NCBI GenBank assembly: GCA_905250125.1
Contig: CAJNOL010000175.1
Coordinates: 151,674-215,673, forward strand
From: Rotaria sordida
Taxonomy: Eukaryota > Rotifera > Eurotatoria > Philodinida > Philodinidae
Direction of reading: 5' to 3'
Length of the DNA: 64,000 nucleotides
This document shows positions 34,691 to 48,725 of this stretch, piece after piece. Below the pieces are notes generated by a model that had not been told where the DNA came from, searched no databases, and worked only from the letters and a program-made list of their open reading frames with translations. The translations under genes were made by a program, and so were the position numbers. The first letter of the stretch is position 1. The number at the start of each line of letters is the position of its first letter.

Positions 34691-37600
34691 TACCAATATA
34701 TTAAAGTTGATTTTTATATTAATGTCTAAGTGTTAGAATTAATATTAATTAATGCTAATACTAATTTCAATACGGAATTCGCAATCAAGAAAATAAGTTC
34801 AACATATGCACTCACCTTAAAAAATATTTCAGATATGCTGATTTTATTCAGCTTCGAATAGTGATCGTCAATAAAAATCAATGTATTCGTAAAGATCCGA
34901 TTATTTCTATTTGTAGAGAAATAATGTTAATGTGTATTAGTACAAAATTAATTGTATCAGTTAATCAAAACTAATTCTAGTTAATAATATAAACTAAATA
35001 TATATTATTTATGAGAATATCTCTTTTGTGCCTGTTTCAAACATACTGTTATAGTTCATTGTCAGTCACATATTAGTAATATAATATGTCAATATCTGTA
35101 TTTAGAAGTATAATTCGCTGCTAGCGTCACGACATCAAAATAGATATGAAGTTTTTAAAAATTTTCGACTCTCCAGATCAGTTTTTGAAGATGCTACCGT
35201 TTGATTTCTTGTCAATAAATTCTCTATCCTTGTTTTCTTTCTGTTTTATTTGAAAATTTCTCGAAATAGAAAATTTTAAAAAATTCATCAAAAAATTTTC
35301 AGCCGCTACTGCTGATCAATGTAGCAGTTTACATCTCTGTCTGTAATTGATCTTTTATTAAAAGATCTATAATGACTAGGTAACTTTACTATTCAGATTA
35401 AATAATTGACTGATAGAAATAGCTCTATAATATGATAATGAGTGCGATCAAGTTAACAACTTAATCGTTCTTATATCATGATTAATCGAAAAACTATGTA
35501 TATAGTCATTTGATATGCAAATCTCATCTACATTCAAAGTTGAACATTCCTTCAAAATAATTTTGAATGTTGCTTGTGAATCATAAAAATTTAAAAAGAT
35601 AAACCATATGTGAAGTAATTATAACTTTCGTTTGATTTTATTTAGAATGACGAGCAAGTCAAAAGGAAAGTCTCCTAAACTCAAGAAGAAAACATTTGCA
35701 AATGAAACGCTTTTCTCTTGTTCGAAGAAGAAAGTAGTTAATTCTTTTTGGAAATAGAAGTGAAACATTTTCTTTGTTAAACAAGGTTGGTTTTCCTTAA
35801 ATATTCGAACAAAAAAAACTTTCGATTTTTCAGTGAAAATCGATGATTCTCTCTAAAACCTACGGAAAAAGTCTTCCTATATTTATTCTATAAAAAATAC
35901 CGAAAAATTCACTACACATTGGTCAACAAAAAGTTTCTGGTAGAAAAGACTAGAAACAAGAGAAAATTTAGGAGGAAGAAATCATTCCACTTTTCCTTCC
36001 TAATCCTATAATCTAGAATTAATTATTTTTCTTATTTTAAAATAGTAAGAAAGTTATTTTCGTTTCATTATGATTTCTCTTTATTTTTTTCTTCTTATGT
36101 TCATAGATGATATAATTTATTACTATTACTTTAAATGAAATATAAAATCATAAAGAAATTGCATATCGATTTTAATATATTCCACTTGATCATTATTACT
36201 TCATGAATTTTTTTAGTACTTTTTTTTAAATAAATATTGAACAGAATATCATTTTCTTTTTAAATAAAAATTATTTTATACTTTTCAAAGATTTTTCAAC
36301 TGAAAAAAACAGCATCGTTTGACAAGCGAATAAATTTTTCGATGGCGTTCACCCTTTATTTTCTATTTTTTCTTTCAGTCAATGATCGATAATGCAAAAT
36401 GATATGGAGTAAAGGTAATTTGTCTTGTGACAACATTACATAAACAATTTCATTTTTGTCTGTACATTACTAAACGAACAATGGAAGATATGTTTTATTC
36501 TGGAGACAGAAAAAAGATGATGAGAATATGAGTGAGCGAAGGCGTAGACGTTTTTTTTTTTTGCTACCATGGTTTTTGCTAGGGTCTATTGTATGTAAAG
36601 AAGATATTGATTTGTATGTATCCATAAGTAGTATTGTTAAATCAACAAAAATAGTCTTTCTTTTAATTTAAAGCGAAGGATCATATACATAAAGTAGATT
36701 TCAAGTGGGTATGTTTAAATTTGCATGTCAAAGCAAATACAGACCACAGAAATAATGTTAAGGTTAATCAAAAGAACTCAATGTTTTTTTTGTACTTCGA
36801 TAATTTTCTTTTTTTTCACAATACAAAAAAAGCCCTAATGTGACATTGATTCACAAATTCGTTCAGTATCCAATATTGAAAGAGAATAATAAAGTTTCCA
36901 CAATGAAAATAGAAACAATACGAACAAAATCAAGTAAAAATAGATTGCATTGCTTTTTTTTCAAGTTTTACTTGATTCTATCAAAGTGTAAAAAGTATTT
37001 CTTTCTTAAATTAAAAGAAACAATGAACATCAACTTCGAATAATCTATACTGGCTCGTGTACAAATAAAAAAAAATATTCACTAGACTAATTATGCAATA
37101 CAATAAGCATTGTTGTTGCTAGCATGTATACTGTCTTACAATACGATTTTCTCAGACATTATTAACAACTTGATTAGAAGACGAGAATTAAATGTACAAT
37201 TCTTCATAATGAAATATGCAAGCAAACACTTGAACATCAAAAGAACAAAAAAAAATTATTCTAGAATAACATTAGAAGAGTAATACAAAAGAAATTCTTC
37301 ATGACATTGAGTAATATGTTTATAACGTTGATATTTAATATTTGTTATGAGAATAAAAAGATATACATTATATTGATATGCGTATTTGAAAGGTTTTATT
37401 CAGAATCAGATTCAAACAAACTAATATTATCAACATGCAAGCACGTTTTTTTTCAATTTTCTTATACTAATTTATTTCTTTTCGACTTTATTCTTTTTTT
37501 TTTGCTTCGTTTTCCTGATGCATACATATTACTTTCAACAAATAAGAGATGATTGTGATTGAAGTATAGTAGCCGTCGTCATCGACATCATTGTAACTTT

Positions 37601-37928
37601 GAATTTTTTATTTTCTCTCTTTCCTATCTTCGCTCTTCTTTTTCAAGCTAGTTGAAGGTTATCTCATCATCTGCGCACTCCAACGAATGCAAGTTTTTCT
37701 TTCTTTTTTTCATAAAGACTGTTGCTGTCAATCAATTAAACATAACCACAGTTAGATAGAAAGAAAATGATGTGAGAGAGATTGAACAGTATGAAAGAAT
37801 TTAAGTTCTATCATTTAAAAATATGATTAAATTTCTATATTCATATATCATTTGTTTCAGATCTCTTGATTTAATGATCATTTGTTATGTAAAATAAGCA
37901 AAAATATTTTAGGAGACTTTAGATAATC
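34691..37928. other. gene-free stretch with dispersed repeat B copy 2
   Basis: Only the family B repeat (about 35125-35345) was recognised. 36540-37700 holds pyrimidine-rich tracts and short frames without coding character. The last ~100 bases should contain the LRR gene promoter; a splice acceptor (tattttag, ending 37912) stands 16 bases before its ATG. Confidence 0.4.
35125..35345 (-). repeat. dispersed repeat family B, copy 2
   Basis: The reverse complement of this segment aligns with 12008-12235 along its whole length, with blocks acattgatc, atttcgagaaat, ttattgacaagaaatca and gcatcttcaaaa in the same order. About 70-75% identity by eye. No coding capacity. Confidence 0.65.
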
Positions 37929-40900
37929 ATGGTCATCAAATGGTTTTTAGTTACCATAGTGAACTCGATATTATGGACTGTAAGTATTGAATTGTAGATT
38001 TCTTTTCTTTTCTTTTTTATTTAAAAAAGAATCTTTTATGTAGATATGTCTATCTAAGAATGAATGTACTAGTACAATATCTAATACATCAGAAATCATT
38101 TTTACATGCTTATCCGATGTTATAATCAATGAACTTCCATTATACAATTATACTACTGATGAATTGGCTCAAATAACATCAATTATAGTAAATGGTGTTA
38201 ATGATACTACTCGAGGTCCATTTATATCGATTCCTCCAAATATTTGTTTATTATCTAATTTACAGGTTAGCAAAAAAAAATAGTGTTTCCTTAGTATGTC
38301 GAATTAAATGTATTTTAGAAAATCAATTTTTCATATAACCGTATCAATCAAGTAGATCCAGCGGATGTATTGAGTAAGTGCTTATCTACTGTGACTACAT
38401 TCGATGTTAGTTATAATAATATATCTGAATTTCCATCTGCTATGATTTATAATATGCCAACATTACATAAGCTTTATTTTCAACATAATCAACTTACTAA
38501 TGTACCTGGCAATGCTTTTTTTAATTTATCAAATCTAGAAATAATTGATTTTTCATATAATTTTTTAACAAATTTTGAATTATGGGCTTTGCTAGTGAAT
38601 ATAAGTGCAGACTTTAGCAATAATCAAATTTCTACTATAACAAATACTGCCTTTTATAATATATCTCAATATACATTGTCAGACTCAACAATTTATCTCA
38701 CTAACAATAGCCCAACTATAAATTTAACTGATGCCATATATGAAATGTATAATTCATGTAGTGAAGTTTATTCTTGGCTCAATTCATCAACACCAGATGA
38801 AGAATTAACTAAACCAATTTTGACTTCGGCTCTGTCATATATTGATTTTGGAACAACTAGAATCAATTGTAGTTGTGATCAATCCTATATTGTACCAATG
38901 ATTTCTGCGGTTTTTGCTGATCGTAATCCAGCAGCAACTCCAAGAATACCAATATATAGCGCAAAATGCGTCGATGGTACACTATTTGTTGATAATACCT
39001 GTAACTATGATAATCTGAAAAATTCATCTGTCGACTTTTCAAAAGTTTATCCAAGACAATGCAAAATTTATGAATATGAATCTGGTAATTTGACAACCAT
39101 TTCAAATATCAGTGTTCCCACAATAAATGTGGTAAGATATAAGTTTATGAAATTTTACAAATCGTTTTTTTTTCCTGTTTGTCAGTAGATTTCATTAATT
39201 TTATGATTGTTATTTCAATTGTGAATGGTAGAAGATGACGAATAAAAATTTAATAGACAAAAAAAATACGTTTTGTTTGTTTAGCATGAGTTTTATTAAA
39301 ATTTTTGTAGTAACAAATAGAGATGTGTAGAGCAAGGTTTTCTCATACTCCATACTTTGACTGAGAGAAATTTGCCAATTGTTATCCTATTCTACAGGAT
39401 AGACTAACTCGACATATCTCTAAAAACAAGCTTTTATTTCCATAACTGTGTATTATTCGTTTGAATTTATTAATAATATAATAATAAAATTCTATGCATT
39501 TTTTTTCTTTAGTCAGCTTATCCACACTATGAAATAAAATTAATGAATCCAGGTGCATGTTTCTTTACTTTTTCGAATATGACTACAGTAAGAATTAAAT
39601 GTACAAAAGATATATCAAATTCGTCGACTATTCCGTCCGAATTACTTGCAAGTAATTATTTTTCTAATATTACACATGTTGATTTCGGTCGTTCTATCTC
39701 ATCATTACCATCGTATATTTGTTCATTACCATCACATGATATTGATTTGAGTTTTCAATCATTCACTATACTTAATGATGAAACATTTCCATGTCTTGAT
39801 TGGTTTCGTTCAGTTAACTTAGCTAATAATCAAATGACATTCGTGAATATGAACAATAGTCATTTTACTAATTTAACTTCACTTGATCTTTCATCAAATG
39901 AACTTACAAGAATTCCTTATTCAATTCTTATATCAACATCAAGTTCTTTACATTTTCTTAATTTAAGAAATAATTCACTTACTTCAATCGATCTTTTTCT
40001 TTATACACTTAAAGATATTACAATCGATCTTAGAGATAATCCAATCAATATTTCAAGTATTATCAATCCATTAAATGTAACATTATCATTAGTGAATAAT
40101 ACGAATTCAACAATTAATATTATTTTTCCATTATCGATAATTAATAGTACATATATTTTCAATGATGAAACAGCTTTAACTGCTGGTACATGTAATCGTT
40201 ATGCTGTTCTAGCATATCGAGATATTCTTCAATCGATCTACAAAAATATTTTACTCGATTGTACATGTGCATCTATAAATTTAAAAGAAATTTTTCTACG
40301 AAATCAATCTGATATTATTGATGATTTTACTTGTTCAAATGGAACTTCAGTAGAAAGTTTTTTAACTTTAACAATTTTCTCTTGTGGATCGACTGCTATG
40401 AATTTTTCGTCGGGATTATGTTTCAATGAATCATTACAGGTATGTTCGATATTCTTAAAGAATCTAAACTAAGAAAAATTAAGTTAAAGAAAACAAAAAA
40501 AAAGTTATATAGATTTCCATGAAAAGAAATAATTTTATATAGTCAGAATGTTTACTGCGCACATCTAATCATTTAAATGTGTTCTCATTACTTTATTTAT
40601 GTTTGTCAATTAGTAAGAACTAAAGCTTTTCAATGTGTTTTCGTCAATCCTCTTGTCTAACAAAAAAAAAAATAAGAAAAACAAAATACTAATATCTTCA
40701 TTTATCCACAAATATATATAATTAATGCACTATCGTTACCAACTATGCTATACGAATAGCAAGGCATGACCATTGTAACTGTGTGTTTGTTTGTTTGTTT
40801 CTTTTAATCATTTTACAGACATTTTTGGATAACACAACAATACAATCTTTAAGCACTCATGTTCAGTTAACTAGTACTTCTCTAACTATTCTTATAATAA

Positions 40901-42408
40901 ATTCATCATTATCATCAACTGTAACAAAAAATCAACAATATACAAGTTTACCTGAATTCGAAGAAACAGGTATGGACTTGTATACACTAGAAATAACTAA
41001 TAATTCAACACAATTATCAACTCTATATATTGAAACAATAATATCAACAAATTCTTCTTACTCAGAAGTTACATCAATACCTTCGACAAGTAATAATCAT
41101 CAAATGATTATTTCATCTTCAATAAATCCAACAACAATTTTAATGGATACTTCAACTACATTATCGACCATACCCTCTCTTTCTAGTACATTATTAATAA
41201 CTAATGCAACAGAAACAATAACAGATAACGATATGATGATCAGTACGGACGTAAGTGTTTCATCAATGATGAATCATTCTTTATCATTTTTTTTACGTTT
41301 TTAATTCAAATCAATATTTTATTTTTGATCGTCCTATCATCACAAATAGAATTGACGTTGGATAGCCATAGATGAATAGATATTGTTATAGTTTTTGACA
41401 CCAATACTTCTCTTCTTTATTTTTCTTTTCAACATGTTGATTTCATCACTTTATTCTTGCTTTACGTATATCTATGCATGATTCTTCAATTTTTGAATGT
41501 TTTAATCATCGGACCAATGTACACTAGAGAACACAATAAAAGTTATATGTATTGAACGATAATATTTCAGTCATCTATAAAATTAGTGCTTCTAAATCTT
41601 CTGCTTTACTCATTTCAGTGGACTACAACGACAACAACGACTACAACATCGACTTCAACGACAACCACAACGTCAACCTCAACGACAACCACAACGTCAA
41701 CCTCAACTACGACTACAAGCGCAACAACAAGTACAACTTCGACATCAACATCTACTTCAACCTCAACTACAACAACCAGCATAACTACTACCTCAACTTC
41801 GACATCAACATCAACATCTACTTCAACCACAACTACAACTATGATGGTTAGAAATACAAATCGTACTGGTTTAATTGTTGGTCTTGTTCTTGGTTTAGTT
41901 GGTTTTTTTGCATTAATTGGTGGTCTTATCGCTGCTATGGTTGTTGTCAAAGCAAGAGCTGCAAGCAATGCTGCAGTGATGAATAAACCGATCATTCGAG
42001 CAACGGCTATGAGTCAAGCACCTCATGATTCTCTCTTGGAATCTCGTTTACAAACAAGAAATTTACGACCTGTTCGATTGACACCACTTACTACTCAAAC
42101 ATCGCAATTGCCTCGACCACCTTTTGGTTCTGTTGCACCTGAGTCGACTACAGGACATTCTTCAATGGCAATATTACATAGATCTGATCCAGGTAGATCA
42201 TCAAAAGGTATTCCCCTTCGACTTGATGCTATTAGGTATTGAATTTCTTTTTGTTTTTGCTTGAAATAACTGTACAAATATTTCATACAGGTCAGCAAGC
42301 AGTATTGTTCCACAATATGCACCAAATTCATATACTTCTAATAATCCATCGAATTTTAATCCTATAAATAATTCAGCTAAAATTCAACGTTCTTTTCTTC
42401 AACAATAA
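37929..42408 (+). CDS. LRR type I membrane protein with mucin-like stalk (1059 aa)
   Basis: Seven exons (37929-37979, 38044-38265, 38319-39131, 39513-40439, 40819-41250, 41619-42235, 42291-42408) join in frame to 1059 residues. The N-terminal exon is a hydrophobic signal-like sequence (WFLVTIVNSILW). Two similar ectodomain modules follow (about 92-362 and 363-671). Each has degenerate leucine-rich repeats (LHKLYFQHNQLTNVP; TSLDLSSNELTRIP; LHFLNLRNNSLTSI) and a cysteine-containing cap (INCSCDQ; LDCTCA). Residues ~672-886 are Ser/Thr-rich, ending in an almost pure Thr/Ser tract (816-886). One transmembrane helix follows (895-921, LIVGLVLGLVGFFALIGGLI), then a ~138-residue basic Ser/Pro/Arg-rich cytoplasmic tail. 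Many N-x-S/T sites are present. It looks like a cell-surface recognition or adhesion receptor; the ligand is unknown and no exact family is recognised. Two dead paralogues lie directly downstream. Confidence 0.82.
41619..41840 (+). repeat. Thr/Ser-coding minisatellite in the LRR gene
   Basis: Tandemly repeated ac(a/g/t)-tc(a/g/t) triplets, including three near-identical copies of acgacaaccacaacgtcaac, encode the mucin-like stalk in exon 6. The complementary strand reads as Val/Asp-rich nonsense. Such tracts usually vary in length between alleles. Confidence 0.75.
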
Positions 42409-42857
42409 TTTCAAGAACCAAGAGTCTGACAAGCGTGATTAAATCCAATGCTTAATCTGGAAAGAGACACTCATTATTTATATATATATATGACACAAAA
42501 AAAGGATAGAAGGACAATAAACTGAAGTGTCTCATTCATTGGATTGCAAGCATGAGCGCATTATTGTATTATCTTCTTTTTGTACTTTCTTATATTAGAG
42601 TGTGAAATATGTTTTGTGTGTTTCTAATAAAAAGAAATCAACAATAATAATCTTTTGTAGCTTGATTACTAACTAATCAACTCTTGTTTTGTGCATAATG
42701 TTTAACAATAATATTATTATTTAGTAAGACAAGAAGAAAGTATTATGTTTGAACTTTGAAGAGTTTTGTCTAAAAAAAGAAATATTATTTTCTTCTTTTA
42801 TTTTACATAAATTAATATAATTATATTTATTTCATTAAAATTAATTCTCTTACAGTA

Positions 42858-43975
42858 TGATCGTCTAACAATATATTCGACTGATACAACTAATTAGCCA
42901 CAGTTAATATTAACATGCCTAAATGGTACTAAGAGGGTGGTGAATTACCTTTTTTATCAATTAGTAGGTTATGGTTAAGATAATTCACTAGTTTTCTTGC
43001 TCAAGATGAAAATAATACTCATGGACCATTTACTTCTATTCCATCGAATATTTGTTGGATATCAAATCTAACTACGAGATTCTTTTCTGTAGTCCTTAGA
43101 GTTACATTGAGAAAACTTTATGTTTATATGGATTTTTAATTTAACTTACAGTCAACTAAGAAATACACTTAACGATTCTAATTTTGTTAATTGTTTAACT
43201 CAATGGAAAACAATCGATTTAAGCAATAATTATTTGATGGTTTATTTAAATGATAATCAATTGAGTTCGTTCGATTTATCTATTCTTGCACTTATTCGAA
43301 GAACAGTTGATTTAAGAAGAAATCAAATTACATCAATTATTAATCCTACCAATTAAAATATATCATTAGATCTTCAAACTGGTAACGCTGAGATTCTACT
43401 TGATGGTAATCTCATACTTCAATTTGATGATGGAATCTATGAAATGTATGGATCTTGTGAAGAAGTTCGACTAGCATGAACAGATACTCTTAATCGTCCA
43501 ATATAATTAACTTTTGGCTTGATAAACATGGACTTCGATACAACATAAGTGAATTGCAATTGTGATCAATATTATATTCTAGTAATGCTCCAAATTGCTT
43601 TTGGTTTTTCAATTTTAGGCCGTATATCTACTTTATTATGCGCTAATGAACCAATGAACTTTGTTAATTATATTTCTTCACTCGAATATTCTACAATCAA
43701 CTTTACACAAGTGCAATCTCGGTTATGCAAACTTGCTGACTGGAATACAACGACAATATCAACAACCATATTGGCAACATCGGCAGACTCACGAACAACA
43801 TCATGAATAACTACAACATCAAAAACAATAACCTCTACATTGTTCACAAATTCGTCAACAGTCACATCATCAACAACTAAAACATCGGAAATAACAACGT
43901 CCACATCTTCATCTACATCATCAACGACTACAACGTTAGCAATAGCAATGTCCACAACTATAGTAAGATAAATAA
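42858..43975 (+). pseudogene. LRR receptor paralogue, broken copy 1
   Basis: Sequence parallels the intact LRR gene. 43003-43073 matches the end of its exon 2 (NNTHGPFTSIPSNIC against DTTRGPFISIPPNIC). 43190-43360 carries LRRs (WKTIDLSNNYL; TVDLRRNQITSI). Then come a YEMYGSCEEV block, the cap motif NCNCDQYYI (43549 on) and a Thr/Ser tract to about 43965. It is broken by in-frame stops (after IINPTN; in EVRLA-stop; before LTFGL; in DFDTT-stop) and lacks the second module and the transmembrane end. Confidence 0.75.
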
Positions 43976-44289
43976 TTTCAAATATTGTAAGATCATAAAA
44001 CAATATAGACTTAGAAAGCAGAATCTAAGTACTGTGTTGGAGAAGTAATCGTACCAATAATTTTGCTTCAGTTTCGATTGAAAGTCTTACTGCTCATTAT
44101 GGAAACTGTAGAGAATTCTGTATAAGAGATTGTTGAACAATAAAGTCTGAAAGTATCTTTTAAATTCATATTCTTTTTTTCTCATGTTTGAAAAATCATT
44201 GTCGATTTTATGTATAATCAATGTATTGTGATTGTAGACTTCAATTTCTGACGTGAATATATCAATATATCTTTCAATTTTTTTTGTTA

Positions 44290-46918
44290 GTGATACAAAT
44301 CTATAATTGACATGTCCATCCAATGTGAATATATCATTATTTGCAATTACTAATTACGCTCTAACGAATTTGAATCGTACTATATCATTAAGTATACAAG
44401 GAGGTAATGGTGTACGTGGACCTCTTAAAATTATTTCACCAAATGTTTGCTTTTTAACTAATTTACAAGTATGTCTTTCTGAACTTTATATTTTCTTCTG
44501 TTTGTTTGTATTCTATTATATTCAAAGATATTAAATGTTTCATTCAATCGCCTTAATCATCTAGACTCAATATTGTTTTCGTGAAATTCATCTTGTCTAG
44601 AAACTTTACGAACACTTGATATGAGTAACAATTTTTTTAATGAATATTCATCCTTTTTTTTTAACATAAACAATGAATATTCCACGAGTTTTCTTACAAA
44701 ATAATCAATTAAAATCATTCGATCTTGCATCTATTGTATTTATTTCAGCATCCATCGATTTATCTAATAATCAAATATCAAAAAATAACAAATAATGCTA
44801 ATATTAATATTTCAACATACAACTATTCACCTGGTGCAATCTATTGATTTAACAAATAATAGTGAAATAATCAATGTGACAGATGCTATTTATGAAATGT
44901 CTGATGCTTATTATGAAATTCAACAAATATTTAACACAAATATTCCTTCGATAGTTCACATTTTAACTGTCAGTTTCTTAAATATCAATTTTGGCACATC
45001 AAAAATAAACTGTACTTGTAATCAATACTATATATATAACAAAGTTACTTGTATTAATTTGGTAATAGTCTTTCTTCAACGTATCCTTTATGAAAGACTA
45101 AGTATACAGATCAGACATTATTCTATAATAATACAAATACAGCGACTTGTTCTACTTCATCAGTTAGTTTCACAAATACATTGCCACGTCTTTGTAAAAT
45201 AAATCCAAACAATGGTAATATAATATTAATTAATACAACTAATAATATCACTGAAGTCAGTTGAAACAAAAAAAGGATAAACAAATGTTTTTTAGTAATA
45301 ATGTCTTCTTTTGTTTTTTAAACAGATATATCCATATTATCTAACTCAAACTATTAATAATAGTTATTGTCCATTTACATTTTATACTATTGGACAACGA
45401 GTTTCAATTGATTGTATTAATGAATCTAGTACACTTCCTGAAACTTATCAGTGATTCTTGATAATATTTATTTTAAAAATATAATACAAGTTCTAGTTAA
45501 TAATCAAAATTCATTATCTCAATTGCCGATTTACTTATATTCATTACTATCAAATTCTATCGATCGTTCGAACCAATCATTTCATATAATTAAATAGGAA
45601 TACATTTCCTTGTTCATCAAATAATACCGTTCAAAAGATCAATCTTGCCCATAATCTAATTAGTATTGTCAATTTGACATTATCCAATTGGATATTGATT
45701 GATCTAACATCAAATAATCTAACACAATTATCATATAGTATCTTACATTCAAATCAAAATACAATCTCTAGTAGACAATTATCGAAATGAACTCTTCTTT
45801 TATAATCAAATCAATTAAGTCAATTCGATTTATTTGCATATACATATGCAGATGCAAATATTAGTTTAGAAAATAATCTATTTTTTTAAAAAAAATTAAT
45901 GGTTATCATATTATTAATAATTATGAAAAAACAATCTTTACTTAATAGACCAATTTCAACAAATGTTATTCTACCAAATCAAATGCGTTTTCTTCTTATT
46001 GATGAAATATCACAAAATTATAATGTATGTAATAGTAAATCATTAAATTATCTTATTGACATATCTGAACGTATAAAAAATAGTAATAGTACAATAGAAA
46101 TTGAATGTCAATGTTCTTCAATATATATATCAAAGAATATTTTCATCTATTTAATTCATCAAGAAAAATTACAAATCAATTTTCATGTAGTAATATATCA
46201 AGTTTAAAAATAACACAATTTAAAACTTTATCTGAAACAGATTGTATATCAAATATAACATTATCATCAAGTAGACTTTGTTAATTTCCAAGGTTAGAAG
46301 CAATTTCTATAGAATAGCTTTATTGAAAAAAAAACAAAATAAATCATTTTTTTTCTTTGTGTCATTTTTTTTTAGGGTTCTATTCTTTCTAATGATCGTA
46401 CTACAAAGGATACTTGTCGAGTTTTATCTATAATTTTTGATTCTGTAGGTTTTCTACTATTACTTGCACTTGTTATTGGTAATATTTGTTATTTACGTAA
46501 ATCATCTATAAAAAATGCTCGAATATCAAAATTATCAAACATTCAAGATGCGGATGATACTCGTCTTGAAGAACGTGTACAAACAAGAAATATACGTTAG
46601 CCATATCATTTATCATCAATTGATACTACAACTACATCTCGATTAGAAAATATTCATGATATAAGAGATTATTCATCAATACAAACATCACGTACATCAG
46701 CAATTCGAGATAGATCATTGTATTATATCGCGTAAGAAAAAGAAAAGATTTTCTAATGAATTATTATTATTATTTGATGAATTTTAAATATGTTTAGTTC
46801 AATTGATTTATCTCAAGTAGAGGATAATCGTCGTCGAAAACGACGACGACAACCAACAGAACCTCAAATTGACTATGATATAACTTTACCTGTTTATTGT
46901 ATTGAATATCCAGAATGA
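44290..46918 (+). pseudogene. LRR receptor paralogue, broken copy 2
   Basis: A more complete dead copy. It contains an exon 2-like block (GVRGPLKIISPNVCFLTNLQ, 44409-44468) and LRRs at about 44690-44790. A YEMSDAYYEI block with cap motif INCTCNQYYI follows (44890-45035). A second-module start (SYCPFTFYTIGQRVSIDCI) lies at about 45360-45420, then further LRRs and a cap (IEIECQCSSIYIS). A transmembrane segment (SVGFLLLLALVIGNICYL, about 46440-46500) and a tail with LEERVQTRNIR complete it, the latter matching LESRLQTRNLR of the intact gene. Stops and frame shifts recur, including TAG directly after TRNIR. An extra last exon ends in a polybasic RRRKRRR and a GI-free acidic tail at 46918. Confidence 0.75.
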
Positions 46919-48725
46919 ATATAATTAAATATTTCAATCTGAATTTCTTAATTAGTTTTCTTATTCTTTGATTGATATTTTATTTTTCAAATTATAATTT
47001 ATATTTTAGATTTGAAGTTTTCTTTATCAAAACGAATTTGCAACAGTGTTTATAAAAAAACATACCAACTTTCTGATATACAAAACTATCACTTCTAGAT
47101 ATGAACTATCTCAGACATGGTTGATAATCCATAAATCATTGACTATATGAATCTATTTTAGCATAGATCAAAGTCGGTCACAATCCCATTTATTATTTAT
47201 ACGCATAAATTTTTTACAAATCTATTTAATATGAATTCTCTATGGATTAGTTTTGTACTCTATAGTATAGATTAACATATCGTTTTGTTTAGAGATATTC
47301 CGAGATTGTCAGAACTGGGACGGTCGATCGGAAGATTATTGCTAATGTTGACAGAATTTGAGGATGGGGAAGGTGTTGAGCGTTTTCTAGAAATTAATGA
47401 GCAAAAGAAAAACACTGAAAGTCCATTGGAGAAAAACGAAAATTTTTCAAGATCTTGCGAAGGAAGTCACCCACCTTCCTATCGCTCGAGATACTGCTGG
47501 TTTTTATTATAAATTCAGACCTGTGTAATTTTTTTTATCTATAGTGCACAGATGTCCTAGATTTTGAACAGTAAATTGTTAAAAATAGAAGGACATTTTC
47601 TTATTTATCAAAGGAAAAGCAAAAGCAAATATTTTAATAGTGGTGTGAAAAAAAGAAAAGCTTTTTTTTCTATAATATTTAATTTGTAAGCGAGACAAAT
47701 TTTTTGAGCAGAAGATTATCTCATTTTATACTCAATGGTAGACTTATCGACGTAAAATTAATCATAGTCACATTTTTGTACGTCAATGAAAAGTGTGATA
47801 AATGACGACGTCAAAAAAAAAAAGCAATAGTCAATGAATCAATATTTCGATCGTATCTATTTATTTTTGTTTAAAAAGATATATATATATACTTTCCTTC
47901 GAACATTTATATACTTGTCCTTTTAATATTTTTCTCATCCTTTTTTCTTTTTTCTTTTTTTTTTTTGTTCTTCGATTCTTTTTCTTCTATTTTCATCTCG
48001 TCGCTTTTCTCATCACCATTCATCGTGTCACCTCTTCTTCATCAAGCCTTATTTTATTCATCAAATGCATCATGCGCATATTTACCATCAGGTTTTTTTT
48101 CTCTATTCAACACTTTTCTTCGTATGCATTTTGATTATAATAATTTCTTTTCTTTTTCGTTCGTTCACATCCTTTTGATGCAGTAGGGTTTTGTTTTTAT
48201 GTTCTTTCTGTTTTCTTCTATGTATTCATTCAAGCTTTATGTCTAGCCCGGGTTTTTTTTTCTTTCTTTTACTGTTGGACCAATTAGTAAAGTATTTGAA
48301 TGAACATTATGTAAGGATATGTAATCTGATGATTCATTCAACTGTTGTTATTTTAAATAAGAAATTTCTATTACCCTTTTCTTTTTTTCGCTGCAAAGAT
48401 AAGAAGACATTTCGAATATATGTTAGCTTTTGTCGATATGAGTCGACTACTATGCATGTGCCGATGGATGTCTGTATCATAAAAATACTTGACTAAAGAA
48501 GCGAACAGAAAAAAAAATAAGTGTGAGTGAGAATATTATTTTGCTAGTAGTGCTCGCATAGGTTGTTTATGATAAAAAGAAACGCATAGAGTATCTAACT
48601 GAGAGTTTTTTCTTTTTATTCTGCGTGTTTTTTTCTCTATATATTGACATGTACTTTTCTCTATTTAGTAAAGTCAAGTATTGAGTTTTTAACAAGATAT
48701 TATTTCTTTTATAGTATAATTGATC
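46919..48725. other. gene-free stretch with a less A+T-rich island
   Basis: No gene was recognised. 47285-47515 stands out as less A+T-rich and holds a 75-codon open frame with soluble composition (LSELGRSIGRLLLMLTEFED) that matches no family known to me. 47940-48500 is pyrimidine-rich. The stretch ends with a splice acceptor (tcttttatag, to 48714), 11 bases before the PQ-loop gene's ATG. Confidence 0.4.

Noticed and set aside
41615..41995. Long minus-strand frame rich in Val/Asp over the LRR gene stalk
   Set aside because: It is the complement of the Thr/Ser minisatellite coding tract, and the plus-strand exon has splice continuity and a transmembrane domain.
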